A DNA stretch of 64,000 bases, from contig DASXZW010000045.1 in assembly GCA_036501665.1 (NCBI GenBank), positions 1 through 64,000 of the forward strand, given 5' to 3'. The stretch's first letter is position 1; the number at the start of each line of letters is the position of its first letter. Made by a program: the position numbers and the translations under genes. Positions 9,108 to 18,271 of the stretch are shown piece after piece. A model generated the notes under the pieces. The model saw only the letters and a list, made by a program, of their open reading frames with translations, was not told the DNA's origin and made no database searches. Origin of the DNA: DATAUD01 sp036501665. GTDB lineage: Bacteria; Verrucomicrobiota; Verrucomicrobiia; Limisphaerales; Palsa-1400.

Positions 9108-9329
9108 ATGGGCGCCGTTAAATCTGCTGCGTCAAATAAAACGAAGGCAGAGTGCCGAAATTGCGCTTGCTTCGAAAATGATCCGGCCTTGATCGAAGAA
9201 ACCTACAAGGGACTTTCGGCCATGAGTTCGGGATTTGGTTCCGCGCGCGACGAGGATGGACTTTGCAATCGACACAGCCTCTATCTTTCCGCGCGAGACA
9301 GTTGTCCGCAGTTTACGAAGCGCAGTTAG
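9108..9329 (+). CDS. Small cysteine-rich protein of unknown function
   Basis: A 73-residue protein; ATG at 9108 lies 4 bp after the exporter stop, so the two are almost certainly co-translated. Five cysteines are seen: CRNCAC near residues 16-21, then GLCNRH and DSCPQF in the C-terminal third. The spacing (CxxC, later CxxH and C) would suit zinc or an Fe-S cluster. No signal or membrane segment, so probably cytoplasmic. I recognise no named family. Its position suggests a link to sulfur export or redox sensing, which is inference from context only. Confidence 0.65.
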   Translation: MGAVKSAASNKTKAECRNCACFENDPALIEETYKGLSAMSSGFGSARDEDGLCNRHSLYLSARDSCPQFTKRS

Positions 9330-9393
9330 GTCAATTATAACGCGGACAAAGCCAGTCGATTTCCCGATCATCGGCCATGTTCTCCACCCTGCG

Positions 9394-10017
9394 TCAATGC
9401 GCTGTTAAATCGACTTTGGCGGCGTCGGAATTTATTTCTTCCATGATTTCGCGGAGGTCCGTGTCCCAGGCAGTGATGAGCGCGGCGGGGGTCTTCGCGG
9501 TCAAAGGAGTCTGGCGCACGCAAGTTTTGTCAAGCAATACATTGCGAGGTCCGTCTGAATCGACGGCATACAAGACAAAGTGAATGGTCATCGCTGCCGT
9601 GGGCTGGGCCGATGTGCGAAAGTCGCCGTAGAGGTCGGTGGCAGTCGCTTCGACAATTAGCGACGGTTCCAGGCCGCTTCCCGGCTCAATGACATTACCA
9701 AAAGAACCGCTTTTGCGCATCCAGGCTCGGATTGCCTCGCCAAGACTGCGTTCTGGTGGGGCAAGAAAACCGGCGTAAGGATCCTGCTCATAAGCATCGT
9801 CGGCTGTGCGATAGGTGAAGGAACTGCTCTCAAACTGCGGTGAAATCGTGACTCGATTCAGCGCGACAAGATTTGTCCGCATTGCGGAGGCAGGCGGATC
9901 GGACGGCGCGTTGAAATTGAACGTCTGGCGCTTCCACACCGGATTCTCTCCACATCCCGCCAGCGTTATCAGAATGACCACAGCGGCAAGAAAATATAAT
10001 TGTCTGAAGGTATTCAT
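9394..10017 (-). CDS. ABC-type transport auxiliary lipoprotein (PqiC/MlaE-operon type)
   Basis: A 207-residue lipoprotein with lipobox LAGC (Cys22), then an ABC_trans_aux-like domain: the opening VWKRQTFNFNAP strand, a central FTYRTADDAYEQDPYAGFLAPPERSL-like region (Tyr-rich), and IVEATATDLYGDF. Members of this family (PqiC, YmbA) sit in the outer membrane and cooperate with MCE rings in moving lipids between membranes. The gene is the last of the operon and its ATG overlaps the MlaD-like stop codon by 4 bp (ATGA, 10014-10017), so it is translationally coupled. Confidence 0.85.
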   Translation of the reverse strand: MNTFRQLYFLAAVVILITLAGCGENPVWKRQTFNFNAPSDPPASAMRTNLVALNRVTISPQFESSSFTYRTADDAYEQDPYAGFLAPPERSLGEAIRAWMRKSGSFGNVIEPGSGLEPSLIVEATATDLYGDFRTSAQPTAAMTIHFVLYAVDSDGPRNVLLDKTCVRQTPLTAKTPAALITAWDTDLREIMEEINSDAAKVDLTAH

Positions 10018-11006
10018 TTCTTTGGCGGTTGTTCCATTTCCTTCACTGGCTTCGGCGGTTTGCTGAACAAGACCGAGGATGGCTGCTGCTCCAGGTTGTG
10101 GAGGAGGACAATCAGTTCGTCGGTCGCGCTTCGGATATTGGCGAGAGCGCCGTTCAATTCGCCCATATCCACGCTGGACAGAACGCGCCGCAATTCCGTC
10201 GCGTCGGTGGTCAATTTCGCTTCCAACGTCGCTGTGTCCTTGCTGATCCCGGCGAGATCAGCCGAATTGATTACGCCTCGCGCATCTTTGATCGCGCCTT
10301 GGGCGTCGTTCAAGGTTTTCTGAATTCCGCGGTTGGTTTCGCGAAATTCCACGACGAGCGAGTTGGCGTTGGTTCCGAGTTGATCAAAATCGACATGGTT
10401 GACATTTCCGACAAGGCTATTCGCAGCGTCAATCAATTTTTGAGCTCGATCGAGAAGTTCCGACAAATCAAGGTCTTGAACATGGTGAAGCGTTTTTTCG
10501 AGCGACGCGAGGACGCGATTAAATTGGCTCGGCGCAGAGGGAATATAATAATGCTTCGGAGTCCAGGGTATCGGATCGACCGGGTAAAGTTTGGGATCAA
10601 CATATTCGAGGGCGATGATGTTCGCGCCGAGAAAGCCCTGGCCTTGAATGCGCGCGCGAAGGCCGTGGGCGGCTTCCGTGTCAAGCATCTTTTGAGTGTC
10701 GCCCGCGCCCGAACTCCACACTGTTCCCTTGGGAACCTCGAATTGAACGATCACATATTGGTCCTTATATTCAGAATACTCGGACCCAACGAATTCAATG
10801 GAACTGACTTTGCCGATGGTCACTCCGCGCAGCTTGACCAACGCGCCAACGGAAAGATTCTCAACCTTTCCCGTGACCGCGGTCTCGAAGATTTCTTTTT
10901 GACCGAAGTAGGATTTCAGGCCCATCGCGAACAGCGCCCCAATAAATAGCAAAGCGCCGAATAAAACAAACAGGCCGATTCTAAAATGATGGGATTTCGT
11001 GCTCAT
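10014..11006 (-). CDS. MlaD-family MCE domain protein
   Basis: A 330-residue protein: one N-terminal membrane helix (FRIGLFVLFGALLFIGALFAM), an MCE domain (about 40-120, with ENLSVGALVKLRGVTIGKV), then a long helical region rich in heptads (about 150-310). It is the periplasmic substrate-binding ring of an Mla/Yrb-type lipid transporter. I chose ATG at 11006 because it overlaps the ATPase stop as ATGA; the upstream in-frame Met at 11066 lies deep in the ATPase gene. The helical tail could form a tube or needle like that of PqiB or LetB-type proteins, here with a single MCE domain. Confidence 0.92.
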   Translation of the reverse strand: MSTKSHHFRIGLFVLFGALLFIGALFAMGLKSYFGQKEIFETAVTGKVENLSVGALVKLRGVTIGKVSSIEFVGSEYSEYKDQYVIVQFEVPKGTVWSSGAGDTQKMLDTEAAHGLRARIQGQGFLGANIIALEYVDPKLYPVDPIPWTPKHYYIPSAPSQFNRVLASLEKTLHHVQDLDLSELLDRAQKLIDAANSLVGNVNHVDFDQLGTNANSLVVEFRETNRGIQKTLNDAQGAIKDARGVINSADLAGISKDTATLEAKLTTDATELRRVLSSVDMGELNGALANIRSATDELIVLLHNLEQQPSSVLFSKPPKPVKEMEQPPKK

Positions 11007-11761
11007 GCGACTTTCCGGTTCAAAAACTGCCTGACCCATAGCTGTTCGGCATTTTCCCGCAACCACGCGGGCGCTCCTTCCGCGACGATGCCCCGGGCTT
11101 TCGGGTCAAGCACAACCACGCGATCGGCCACGGAGAAAATACTGGCCAATTCGTGGGTTACCATGACAAATGTAATGCCGAGCCCTTTCGCCAGTTCGCC
11201 GATCAACGCATCCAACCCGGCGGATGTGATCGGGTCAAGGCCGGCGCTCGGTTCGTCAAGAAAAAGAACGCAAGGGTCCATGACAATCGCGCGCGCGATT
11301 CCGGCGCGTTTTTGCATGCCTCCGCTAAGGTCGGCGGGCAGCTTTGTCGCGGCAGATTCCAGCCCGACCAGGCGCAATTTTGACAGGGCGATCAAGTCCT
11401 TCGCATTCTCCGGCAATTCAGTGAATTCATCCAGCGGCAGTCGGACATTTTCGACGGTGCTCAGAGAACCAAACAACGCCCCGCCTTGATAAAGGACGCC
11501 GAATTTTCGGAGAATGGCCAGACGCTCATCGCCTTCGGCATTGACCAGGCTAGCGCCGGAAATGAGCACATCACCTGACACCGGCTGATGCAGGCCGATC
11601 AAGTGTTTCAACAGGGTGCTTTTGCCGGAGCCCGACGCGCCGAGGATTGCAAAAACTTCGCCGCGATAAACTTTGAAGTTGACGCGTTCGAGAACGACCC
11701 GGTCGCCGTAGCCGACGGTCAAGTCGCGCGCTTCGATGAGGCATTTGCGGTCTTCGCTCAT
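11003..11761 (-). CDS. ABC transporter ATP-binding protein, MlaF/Mkl type
   Basis: A 252-residue cytoplasmic ATPase that powers the MCE transporter. Walker A GASGSGKST at 41-49, signature LSGGMQKRAG near 145, Walker B VLFLDEPSAGLDP just after, and the H-loop in MVTHELAS. The KRAG variant after the signature is usual for MlaF. Its start codon overlaps the stop of the permease gene (ATGA, 11758-11761) and its stop overlaps the MlaD-like start. Confidence 0.95.
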   Translation of the reverse strand: MSEDRKCLIEARDLTVGYGDRVVLERVNFKVYRGEVFAILGASGSGKSTLLKHLIGLHQPVSGDVLISGASLVNAEGDERLAILRKFGVLYQGGALFGSLSTVENVRLPLDEFTELPENAKDLIALSKLRLVGLESAATKLPADLSGGMQKRAGIARAIVMDPCVLFLDEPSAGLDPITSAGLDALIGELAKGLGITFVMVTHELASIFSVADRVVVLDPKARGIVAEGAPAWLRENAEQLWVRQFLNRKVA

Positions 11762-12903
11762 TTTCTCAGGACGTAAGTAATTGCGGCAAATACTGCGTCG
11801 GAGAGGATAATCAACAAAATGCTGCTGACTACCGAGCGCGTGGTTGATTCACCGACGGCGCGAGGGCCTTCACCGGTTTGGAGACCGCGCAGACAACTCA
11901 CTGAAGCCACAACGCCGCCGAAAACAATGCTCTTCGCAAGCCCTTCCGCAAGGTCGCTGAAATGCAAGCCCGATTGCACCTGATACAATACCATCCGCAG
12001 CGGAAATCCGAGACCGAGCAACACTGGAATTCCGCCGAGCAAACCCGCGTACATCGCAAAGACTGTCAATACGGGCGCGAGCAAGACTCCCGCGACGACG
12101 CGTTGCACAACGAGGAATTGAATCGGCGAGAGTCCCATTGTTTGCAAGGCGTTCAACTCTTCGTTGACTTTCATCGTTCCCAATTCGGCGGCGAATGCGG
12201 AACCCGACCGGCCGGCAAGCATGATCGCCGCCATTACGGGGCCGAGTTCGCGGGTCATGGTCAGGCCGAGCAGGTTGGCAACGAACACTTGCGCTCCGAG
12301 TTGCGCCAGCGGTTGGGCCGCCTCAAACGCGATGACCATGCCAACGAGAAATGTCAAGAGCGAGACGATTGGAAGCGCGTTGACGCCGGCAATTTCGAAC
12401 ACGCGGATGACTTCCTTCCAACGCATTCGACGCGGAATAAAAATGCTTGTCACGATTCCCATGGAAACTTCCCCAATGAACTCAATCTGTTCCCGCAAAT
12501 CCTGAAGCCAATTCCATGTCGCCGTGCCGACGTCATCGACGATGGATGAACACGCAGGCTCGTGGTCCTGCAAAGCCAGAAAATCCTCGTTGGAAAAACT
12601 GCGAAATAGGTGTTCCAACTCAGGGCCCAATCCAGTCATTCGGGCTGTTGCTCCCGGCGTCATTCCGCCAGTGCTTAGAAAATATAAAAGCGACAATCCC
12701 GCGCTGTCGCACGCGGTCAAGCCGCTGGCGTCGATTTCCAGGCTGGTCACTTTTGTTCCAGCAAAAGCTTTCTCCAATTCCCTCCAGGCCGTCGGCGTCG
12801 ATGCCGAGTCAAGCTCACCTCGCAACGATAGCTTCGTGACTCCACCAGAACCGGGCGTCAATTCCCACTGGAGGGCGAGAGGGATTGAATCGTTGGCGGG
12901 CAT
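11758..12903 (-). CDS. MlaE-family permease with N-terminal STAS (MlaB-like) domain
   Basis: A 381-residue fusion: residues about 10-110 form a STAS domain (LRGELDSAS... SLEIDASGLTACDSAGL), equivalent to MlaB, and about 150-381 form the MlaE permease with five or six membrane helices and the family block LAGRSGSAFAAELGTMKV followed by EELNALQTMG. In E. coli MlaB is a separate protein that regulates the ATPase; here it is joined to the permease. The ATG at 12903 directly abuts the stop of the truncated TolC-type frame, so this gene was probably second in an older operon. Confidence 0.93.
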   Translation of the reverse strand: MPANDSIPLALQWELTPGSGGVTKLSLRGELDSASTPTAWRELEKAFAGTKVTSLEIDASGLTACDSAGLSLLYFLSTGGMTPGATARMTGLGPELEHLFRSFSNEDFLALQDHEPACSSIVDDVGTATWNWLQDLREQIEFIGEVSMGIVTSIFIPRRMRWKEVIRVFEIAGVNALPIVSLLTFLVGMVIAFEAAQPLAQLGAQVFVANLLGLTMTRELGPVMAAIMLAGRSGSAFAAELGTMKVNEELNALQTMGLSPIQFLVVQRVVAGVLLAPVLTVFAMYAGLLGGIPVLLGLGFPLRMVLYQVQSGLHFSDLAEGLAKSIVFGGVVASVSCLRGLQTGEGPRAVGESTTRSVVSSILLIILSDAVFAAITYVLRK

Positions 12904-13605
12904 TCAGGTGCGCAGGTTAGTTTTTTTCGCCGAATTTGCGAGTCCATTCGTCTTCGAGCCGCCGCCAAGTGATTTGTAAAGAGCAACCACGGCGAGGAGT
13001 TGATCGCGTTCGGTGCGAGCCAGATTTAATTCAGCCGGGAAAAGTTGCTGCTGCGCCTCAAGAACCTCGTAATAACTCGCTTTGCCGGCGCTGTAACGTT
13101 CGGAGGAAAGTTTGACCGCTGTTTCCAAAGCAGACACTTCAAGCGCCTGTTGCCCGCGGATTTCACCGAGGCGTTGTCGCGAAATCAGGGCGTCGGAAAC
13201 ATCGCGCAAGGCATACAGCGCAGTTTGCTGATATTGAAGCAATGCCTCGTCCCGCGCGGCGCGAGCCTGACGATACTGGCCGACGAGCTTGCCGCCTTCA
13301 AAGATCGGCCCGCTCGCCTCGGCGGCAACGCCCCACGCATTCGCGCCGCCGAGCGTAAATGCGGACAATTGAGGGCTGACTTTTCCAAGCAGCGCTGTCA
13401 AACCGATTTGTGGAAAAAAATCCGCGACGGACACGCCAATTTGCGCGTTGGCGGAATGAAGAAGCTGCTCCGTCTCGCGAACATCCGGTCGGCGTTCAAG
13501 CAACGAAGACAGTAAACCAACCGGCACCTCTGGAGGCAAAAGGCCGCCAAAATCCGGGTTATCGTGGTTGATCAAGCCGGGATTGCGGAGAACGAGCTTT
13601 CCATT
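12904..13605 (-). pseudogene. Truncated TolC/NodT-type outer membrane efflux protein (3' half)
   Basis: The frame is open from 13605, just after an in-frame stop at 13606-13608; its only likely start is TTG at 13573-13575, giving 223 residues. The text is the C-terminal half of an RND/NodT-type outer-membrane channel: LLERRPDVRETEQLLHSAN, then GVSVADFFPQIGLTALLG, then a second helical hairpin with LRDVSDALISRQR and SAGKASYYEVLEAQQQL. Full-length relatives have about 450-490 residues, with a lipoprotein signal and the first hairpin, both missing here. Intact TolC-fold subunits need both halves, so I call it a remnant. It directly precedes the MCE operon and could have been its outer-membrane exit channel. 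A decayed SDR fragment lies immediately upstream. Confidence 0.8.
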
Positions 13606-13669
13606 TTAATGGGCCGCTTGGTTTCAATCTGCTGGGATAAGCAGCGAACAAACCTGCGCGACTATGCGG

Positions 13670-13849
13670 AGAATCCACTGCTGGGGTCAGGCTTGCGCCG
13701 ATGACTAAACCAGCCTCAGATCCAGCGAGACAGGCGATCATCGCAGCAACTTAGTCTGCGCTATCGGCCTTGATGGCAATTGTTTTGACGCCACAGGGTT
13801 GCGCCTGTTTGACAATAGCCGCGCCAATTCCGCGACTGCCTTTCAGGAC
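13670..13849 (-). pseudogene. Decayed short-chain dehydrogenase/reductase fragment
   Basis: Translating the minus strand from 13849 gives VLKGSRGIGAAIVKQ, matching the NAD(P)-binding start of FabG-like SDRs (VTGGSRGIGAAIVKQ), then GVKTIAIKADSAD and a stop. The next piece, from 13741, reads IACLAGSEAGLVIGASLT, which matches the conserved SDR C-terminal segment (FLAS-EAGFITGASLTVDGG). The catalytic middle of about 150 residues is missing. This is a fossil with at least one large internal deletion and frame damage. Its right-hand end fades into the TolC-type remnant, so one rearrangement may have hit both genes. Confidence 0.7.
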
Positions 13850-14007
13850 ATGCTTCATGATGTATTGGGTTTCATCGCTTTTATCTCAGTTTAGGCATTA
13901 TTGCCCACCAACATATAAAGCGAGATTTCAATTCAAAACGGCTAATTCACCGGCGTACAATTTTAATTGCGCCGCCGCGTTGGTTGGGAATTGCCAAACA
14001 ATATATA

Positions 14008-16164
14008 CTAAACTCGCATTGCGCCAATGGCTGGGTCGGTTTTGCTGGGCTGTCCAGTTTCCATGTGTCCGGCAAATCGTCGCAAGAAAGAATCGTTGTC
14101 CTTCAATGTAACCGTTAGATCGTGCCAATGATCTGCAAGGGCGAGATTCCACGAATCAGTTTGGGAGGCACCGGGAGCCACAGTGATTGTTCGGCTTTGA
14201 GTTTCGCCAGTGGCAGTTGGATACGCCGAGTCCTGCGTGACTATAAATTCGCGAGCCTCTTTGCCGTTGTTTGAAAGCGTCAAAACGACGTTCCCGGCGG
14301 ATGCCGCGTAGTTGAGGATGGCTTCCGAATTGTGAGGGTTACTAATTGTTCCGCGAAATTGCCGGAAGAAACCGTTTGGACCGTGGAGACTTAGATCGTA
14401 ATTGTCGGCATTCGCTTCGTCGTGCCATTGGGAAGTCGAGTGGCTTTTGCCGCTCTCAACCGTGTAATGCCACGGTCCGACGCGGTCGGTGTTGTCAAAA
14501 ACTTGAAAAGCCGCGCCAGTGGTCCCGGCATTTGTGATGTCGATGTAGAATTTCCCATCCGCGACGCGACCGTGGGCATGAAGTTCGTACCCCAGTGCGC
14601 GGGCAAGCCGTTGCGCGTTGTCCTGTTCGGTGGGCGATTGTTTTGTTGGAACTTTGAGCATTGGTGAATGCCGGGACTTGTTGGTGCGTTCCAGAAAATC
14701 CGCGGTGCTCGGCAATGTCAGATTCTTCCAATCGCGGTTAGGCGTTTGAAAATCGAAGGTGGAGGTCAGATCGCCGCAAACCGTTCGACGCCAGTCGCTG
14801 ATATTTTCCTCTTGAATACCAAATCGCTTTTCGAGGAAACGCAGAACAGACGTATGATCGAAAACCTCCGAGCATACCCAGCCGCCTCGCGACCAGGGTG
14901 AAACAATGATTCCAGGCACGCGCATGCCAAGTCCAATCGGATGGATGCCTTTGTTGACGTCTTTCGGATTGACACAATTTTTCCCTTCCCCCGTCGTAGA
15001 AACCGTGCTGTAACCCCGCTTTGAATCGAGCGGCGGAAGTGGCGGCGGCATATGGTCGAAAAACCCGCCCGTTTCGTCGTAGTTAATGATGAAGACAGTT
15101 TTTGCAAAGACTTCAGGGTTATCGACCAACGCTTCAATCAACCGGGCGCAAATATTTTCGCCTTTTGACGGTTCGTGTTGGGGATGTTCCGAAAGTTCCG
15201 CGGCTGTAACGATCCATGAAACTTGCGGCAGAGCGGCAGAAGCCAGGTCTTTGCGAAAAGCGGCGACGAGAGGGTCGCCATCGGATCGCTTTCTTTTGGA
15301 TGGATCGGTCTCGTTTTCTGTAACCCACGAACGACCTTTGATATAAAGCGGCGACTCCTTTGCGACTGTGCGAAAAGGTTTAAAAACAGTGAGAAGGTTG
15401 TCCTGAAAATTATCGTATTCCTGGTAAACCTTCCAACTGATCCCCTTTGCCTCAAGGCGTTCGGCATAAGTTGTCCATTCGAGCGGGCCACGCGGGAGCG
15501 GCATGTCGGTGGCCATGTCGGAAGTGGGCGTTTCGTGTTCGCCGTAATTGTCCATCTCGGGATCGCCGCCGACTTTTCCACCGCCGTTGCAACCAGTCCA
15601 AAGGTGCATGCGATTGGGGTAAGTCTGGGTCAAGGTCGAGCAATGATAGGCGTCGCAAATGGTGAACGAACTCGCGAGCGCGTAGTAAAACGGCAAATCC
15701 TTCGCGGTGTAATGCGCCATGCGTTGGTGAAGTTCCTTGCTGTGGCCCCATTGATTGAACTTGCCGCCGTTGAGAATCGTCAAACTTGCCTGGTGGCCTT
15801 GCGCGGAACCGTCAACTCGAAAAGCGTTGGTAACAGTCGAGTCGCCGTGAAACGGCATGACGTAGCCATCGGGATGTTGAGCGCCCGGTTGCCGCCAAAC
15901 AGAAGCGCCGCCCGGCAGTCGAATCGCGCGCGGGTCGCCGAAACCTCGCACGCCGTTCAACGCGCCGAAGTAGTGGTCGAAGGAGCGGTTTTCCTGCATG
16001 AAAATGACGACGTGCTCGACGTCCATGATTGTGCCGGTGGCGTTGTTGGCGGGAATGCTCAACGCTTTGCAAATCGTCGTCGGGACAATTGAAAAAGCGG
16101 AGGCTGCGCCGATCGCGCCCGCGGAGAGTTTCAGAAATTTGCGTCTGTGCATCGTTCGTTTCAT
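14008..16164 (-). CDS. Phosphocholine-specific phospholipase C (non-haemolytic type)
   Basis: A 718-residue Tat-exported phosphodiesterase. The signal is seen as HRRKFLKLSAGAIG (about 6-19). The catalytic domain (PF04185 phosphoesterase, about 48-420) opens with VEHVVIFMQENRSFDHYFG and has GNRMH-like block TYPNRMHLWTG and the metal-site text INYDETGGFFDHMPPP. Two C-terminal beta-sandwich DUF756 domains follow (about 510-600 and 620-705). Relatives (PlcN/PlcH, Bordetella and mycobacterial Plc) hydrolyse phosphatidylcholine or sphingomyelin in the periplasm or outside the cell, releasing phosphocholine. The length matches the family. It is a single-gene unit. Confidence 0.94.
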   Translation of the reverse strand: MKRTMHRRKFLKLSAGAIGAASAFSIVPTTICKALSIPANNATGTIMDVEHVVIFMQENRSFDHYFGALNGVRGFGDPRAIRLPGGASVWRQPGAQHPDGYVMPFHGDSTVTNAFRVDGSAQGHQASLTILNGGKFNQWGHSKELHQRMAHYTAKDLPFYYALASSFTICDAYHCSTLTQTYPNRMHLWTGCNGGGKVGGDPEMDNYGEHETPTSDMATDMPLPRGPLEWTTYAERLEAKGISWKVYQEYDNFQDNLLTVFKPFRTVAKESPLYIKGRSWVTENETDPSKRKRSDGDPLVAAFRKDLASAALPQVSWIVTAAELSEHPQHEPSKGENICARLIEALVDNPEVFAKTVFIINYDETGGFFDHMPPPLPPLDSKRGYSTVSTTGEGKNCVNPKDVNKGIHPIGLGMRVPGIIVSPWSRGGWVCSEVFDHTSVLRFLEKRFGIQEENISDWRRTVCGDLTSTFDFQTPNRDWKNLTLPSTADFLERTNKSRHSPMLKVPTKQSPTEQDNAQRLARALGYELHAHGRVADGKFYIDITNAGTTGAAFQVFDNTDRVGPWHYTVESGKSHSTSQWHDEANADNYDLSLHGPNGFFRQFRGTISNPHNSEAILNYAASAGNVVLTLSNNGKEAREFIVTQDSAYPTATGETQSRTITVAPGASQTDSWNLALADHWHDLTVTLKDNDSFLRRFAGHMETGQPSKTDPAIGAMRV

Positions 16165-16321
16165 AGGAGGGCGGGACGTGGTTGCCGTGAATTATAAACG
16201 GCAAATCGTCACGCCGGGATTGAAGATATGCGGATGAGAAAAAGTCCGCAAGCAGAGAGCTGTTACGGTTGAGTGAAAATGACCTATCCCGGACAATGAC
16301 GTGGTTTGCAAGTTTTATAAT

Positions 16322-17128
16322 CTAATTGACATTGAGCCAGCCGCCTGTGGCTTGCAAAAGATCATCGGATTTTCCCACAGGGGTAATCCACACCGCCATG
16401 GCCTGCTTTCCAGTCGGCTTCGGTTCCGGCGGATTCAAAACAAATGTCGCCTGGAAAATGTTGCTTCGGCTTATGGCGGGGACTTCGATGAAGGCGATGG
16501 CGACAAAATCATGGTTAAGGTGGCGGCTGGCGTTTTCCCCGCCAGTGACGTCGGAACTGACGCCGCTGACCAGCAACGCAGCATGCGCTTCGAATGCCCG
16601 TTCTGCGCCTGTTGGCGGGGTAAAAGTCAGATGCCAGTGAGTGGCGTCGTCGGAGGTCACTTTGAGCAGACCGGCGTTGGTTTCCGATGAGGCGGGGACG
16701 CTTCTATTCCAGAAGCCACGACGCCATTCCTTCCCGTTGAGAACGAATTCGGGAGTGTAAATATCTTCGCTCTTCCAGGCTTGCGCGTAATCACGCTGAC
16801 GGTCGGAGAAACGCTCGTCCGACCACCGATCCCGCCAACCGAGGGAGTTCCAGTAATCGACGTGAAAGGCAATCGGCACAAAATCGGTCCACAACCCCGA
16901 AGAATCCTTTAAGCGGCTCAACCACTGCTCGGCGGGAGGACAACTGCTGCATCCTTCCGACGTGTAAAGTTCCACCAGAGAGGTTTGACGTTGGGCGCTC
17001 TGAAAGACGATTGGCTCGGCGCCCAGTGCGGTTGTCGCAAACGTCGCAAAAGCCAGAATTGAGATTCCAATCGTCAGGACTTCATGTCGCACAGCGTTCA
17101 TAGTTACATAGTTATTATGCACTTTCAT
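16322..17128 (-). CDS. DUF1223 thioredoxin-fold secreted protein
   Basis: A 268-residue protein with a hydrophobic N-terminal signal (about 18-37) and a DUF1223 domain beginning VELYTSEGCSSCPPAEQWL. The CSSC pair (Cys60, Cys63) sits where thioredoxin-like proteins carry the redox CxxC. DUF1223 proteins are uncharacterised periplasmic members of the thioredoxin fold. An alternative start is Met10 (17101). The intergenic 17129-17310 separates it from the divergent pseudopilin gene and must hold promoters for both, although no clear -35/-10 pair stands out. Confidence 0.9.
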   Translation of the reverse strand: MKVHNNYVTMNAVRHEVLTIGISILAFATFATTALGAEPIVFQSAQRQTSLVELYTSEGCSSCPPAEQWLSRLKDSSGLWTDFVPIAFHVDYWNSLGWRDRWSDERFSDRQRDYAQAWKSEDIYTPEFVLNGKEWRRGFWNRSVPASSETNAGLLKVTSDDATHWHLTFTPPTGAERAFEAHAALLVSGVSSDVTGGENASRHLNHDFVAIAFIEVPAISRSNIFQATFVLNPPEPKPTGKQAMAVWITPVGKSDDLLQATGGWLNVN

Positions 17129-17310
17129 AAACTGAACTCAGGGTTACGCCTGGGTTTCGCCTCCTGATTAGTCTGATCTCCAGTGACAAACCTTACAACG
17201 CAAGGCGCAAAATTCTCCTAAACTTCCATGGCTGCCGACAATTTACAATGCCCCCTGCCGAAACTTGCGCCCGCCGGGATGTTATTGCATACTAATATCA
17301 AGAGCCAAAA

Positions 17311-18249
17311 ATGAGAACACGAACTGTCCCACGGCCCACAAAGAAAGGCTTCACGCTCATCGAGTTGTTGGTGGTCATCGCAATCATCGCCATTCTTGCG
17401 GCGATGTTGCTGCCGGCGCTGTCGCGGGCCAAGCAGCAGGCCAAACAAACTTCGTGCATCAACAATTTCAAGCAAATGGCGCTTGCGCTGAATTTATATA
17501 CTACTGACAACGCGTGTTATCCCGGAAGTTATTCACCCGCCGACGACGCGTATGTCTGGATGTTGCGGCTCCTTCCGAATGTGGCTAACAACAGGCTGAT
17601 TTTCTGCTGTCCAGCGGCGCCAGTCCAGGCAACCTGGGACACAAATGCCAACAAAACACTTGGGGGCACAACGGCGAATCCAAGCGGTGATCCTAGCTGG
17701 CCAGCGGGCAAGTTTGATCCGTATCTGGTCACTCCCAACGCGCGATTTTCGGTGGGTTATAATGATTGGGGTTTGGGACAAGGCACACCGGGAGGCATCG
17801 GTTCTCCTCAGGGCGATTTAGGCCTTGGGGGAGACGTTAATGGAATGTATGGCCAGCACAAAATGAAGGATTCGGCTGTGGTCGCGCCCGCGCAGATGAT
17901 CGCGATGGCCGACAGCCGCGCGATTCAAGGAGGCACATGGGAAGGCAATCTTGACCCGACCGACACGCCCAATAGTGGACAAGGCGGCGACGGCGGCCAG
18001 GAACCATCAAATCGGCATAGTTACAAGACTGATGTGGCGTTTTGCGACGGGCATGTCGAGATTGCGCAACGGAATGACAAGGCTCCGGGCAACCCTTCCC
18101 CAATGAATCTGATTGATCCTACGCCGAACAATCCCTGGCGAAGCCGTTGGAACAACGACAATAAGCCGCACAATGAGGCGACATGGCCTGCGATTTCCAG
18201 TTCGGCTGGAGGCGCCCAGTCTTTGTATCTTTTGGATCCTTCTTTTTGA
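17311..18249 (+). CDS. Type II secretion-like pseudopilin with H-X9-DG motif
   Basis: A 312-residue prepilin. Short basic leader then the cleavage and methylation site KKGFTLIELLVV (Gly13/Phe14) and a hydrophobic helix to LLPALSRAKQQA. The globular part ends with the processing-associated H-X9-DG motif, RHSYKTDVAFCDGHVE, where nine residues separate His and Asp-Gly. This expanded family is typical of Verrucomicrobia, Lentisphaerae and Planctomycetes, where dozens of copies per genome are presumed to act as surface or secretion pseudopilins. No other secretion genes are adjacent. Confidence 0.93.
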   Translation: MRTRTVPRPTKKGFTLIELLVVIAIIAILAAMLLPALSRAKQQAKQTSCINNFKQMALALNLYTTDNACYPGSYSPADDAYVWMLRLLPNVANNRLIFCCPAAPVQATWDTNANKTLGGTTANPSGDPSWPAGKFDPYLVTPNARFSVGYNDWGLGQGTPGGIGSPQGDLGLGGDVNGMYGQHKMKDSAVVAPAQMIAMADSRAIQGGTWEGNLDPTDTPNSGQGGDGGQEPSNRHSYKTDVAFCDGHVEIAQRNDKAPGNPSPMNLIDPTPNNPWRSRWNNDNKPHNEATWPAISSSAGGAQSLYLLDPSF

Positions 18250-18271
18250 CGTAACGGGCGGCGTTTAAACT

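Noticed and set aside
10029..10949. 306-codon open frame antisense to the MlaD-like gene
   Set aside because: The MCE domain and ATGA coupling on the minus strand are decisive; the plus frame is a shadow.
15223..16092. 289-codon open frame antisense to phospholipase C
   Set aside because: It lies wholly opposite a clear Tat-exported phospholipase C and shows no family features.
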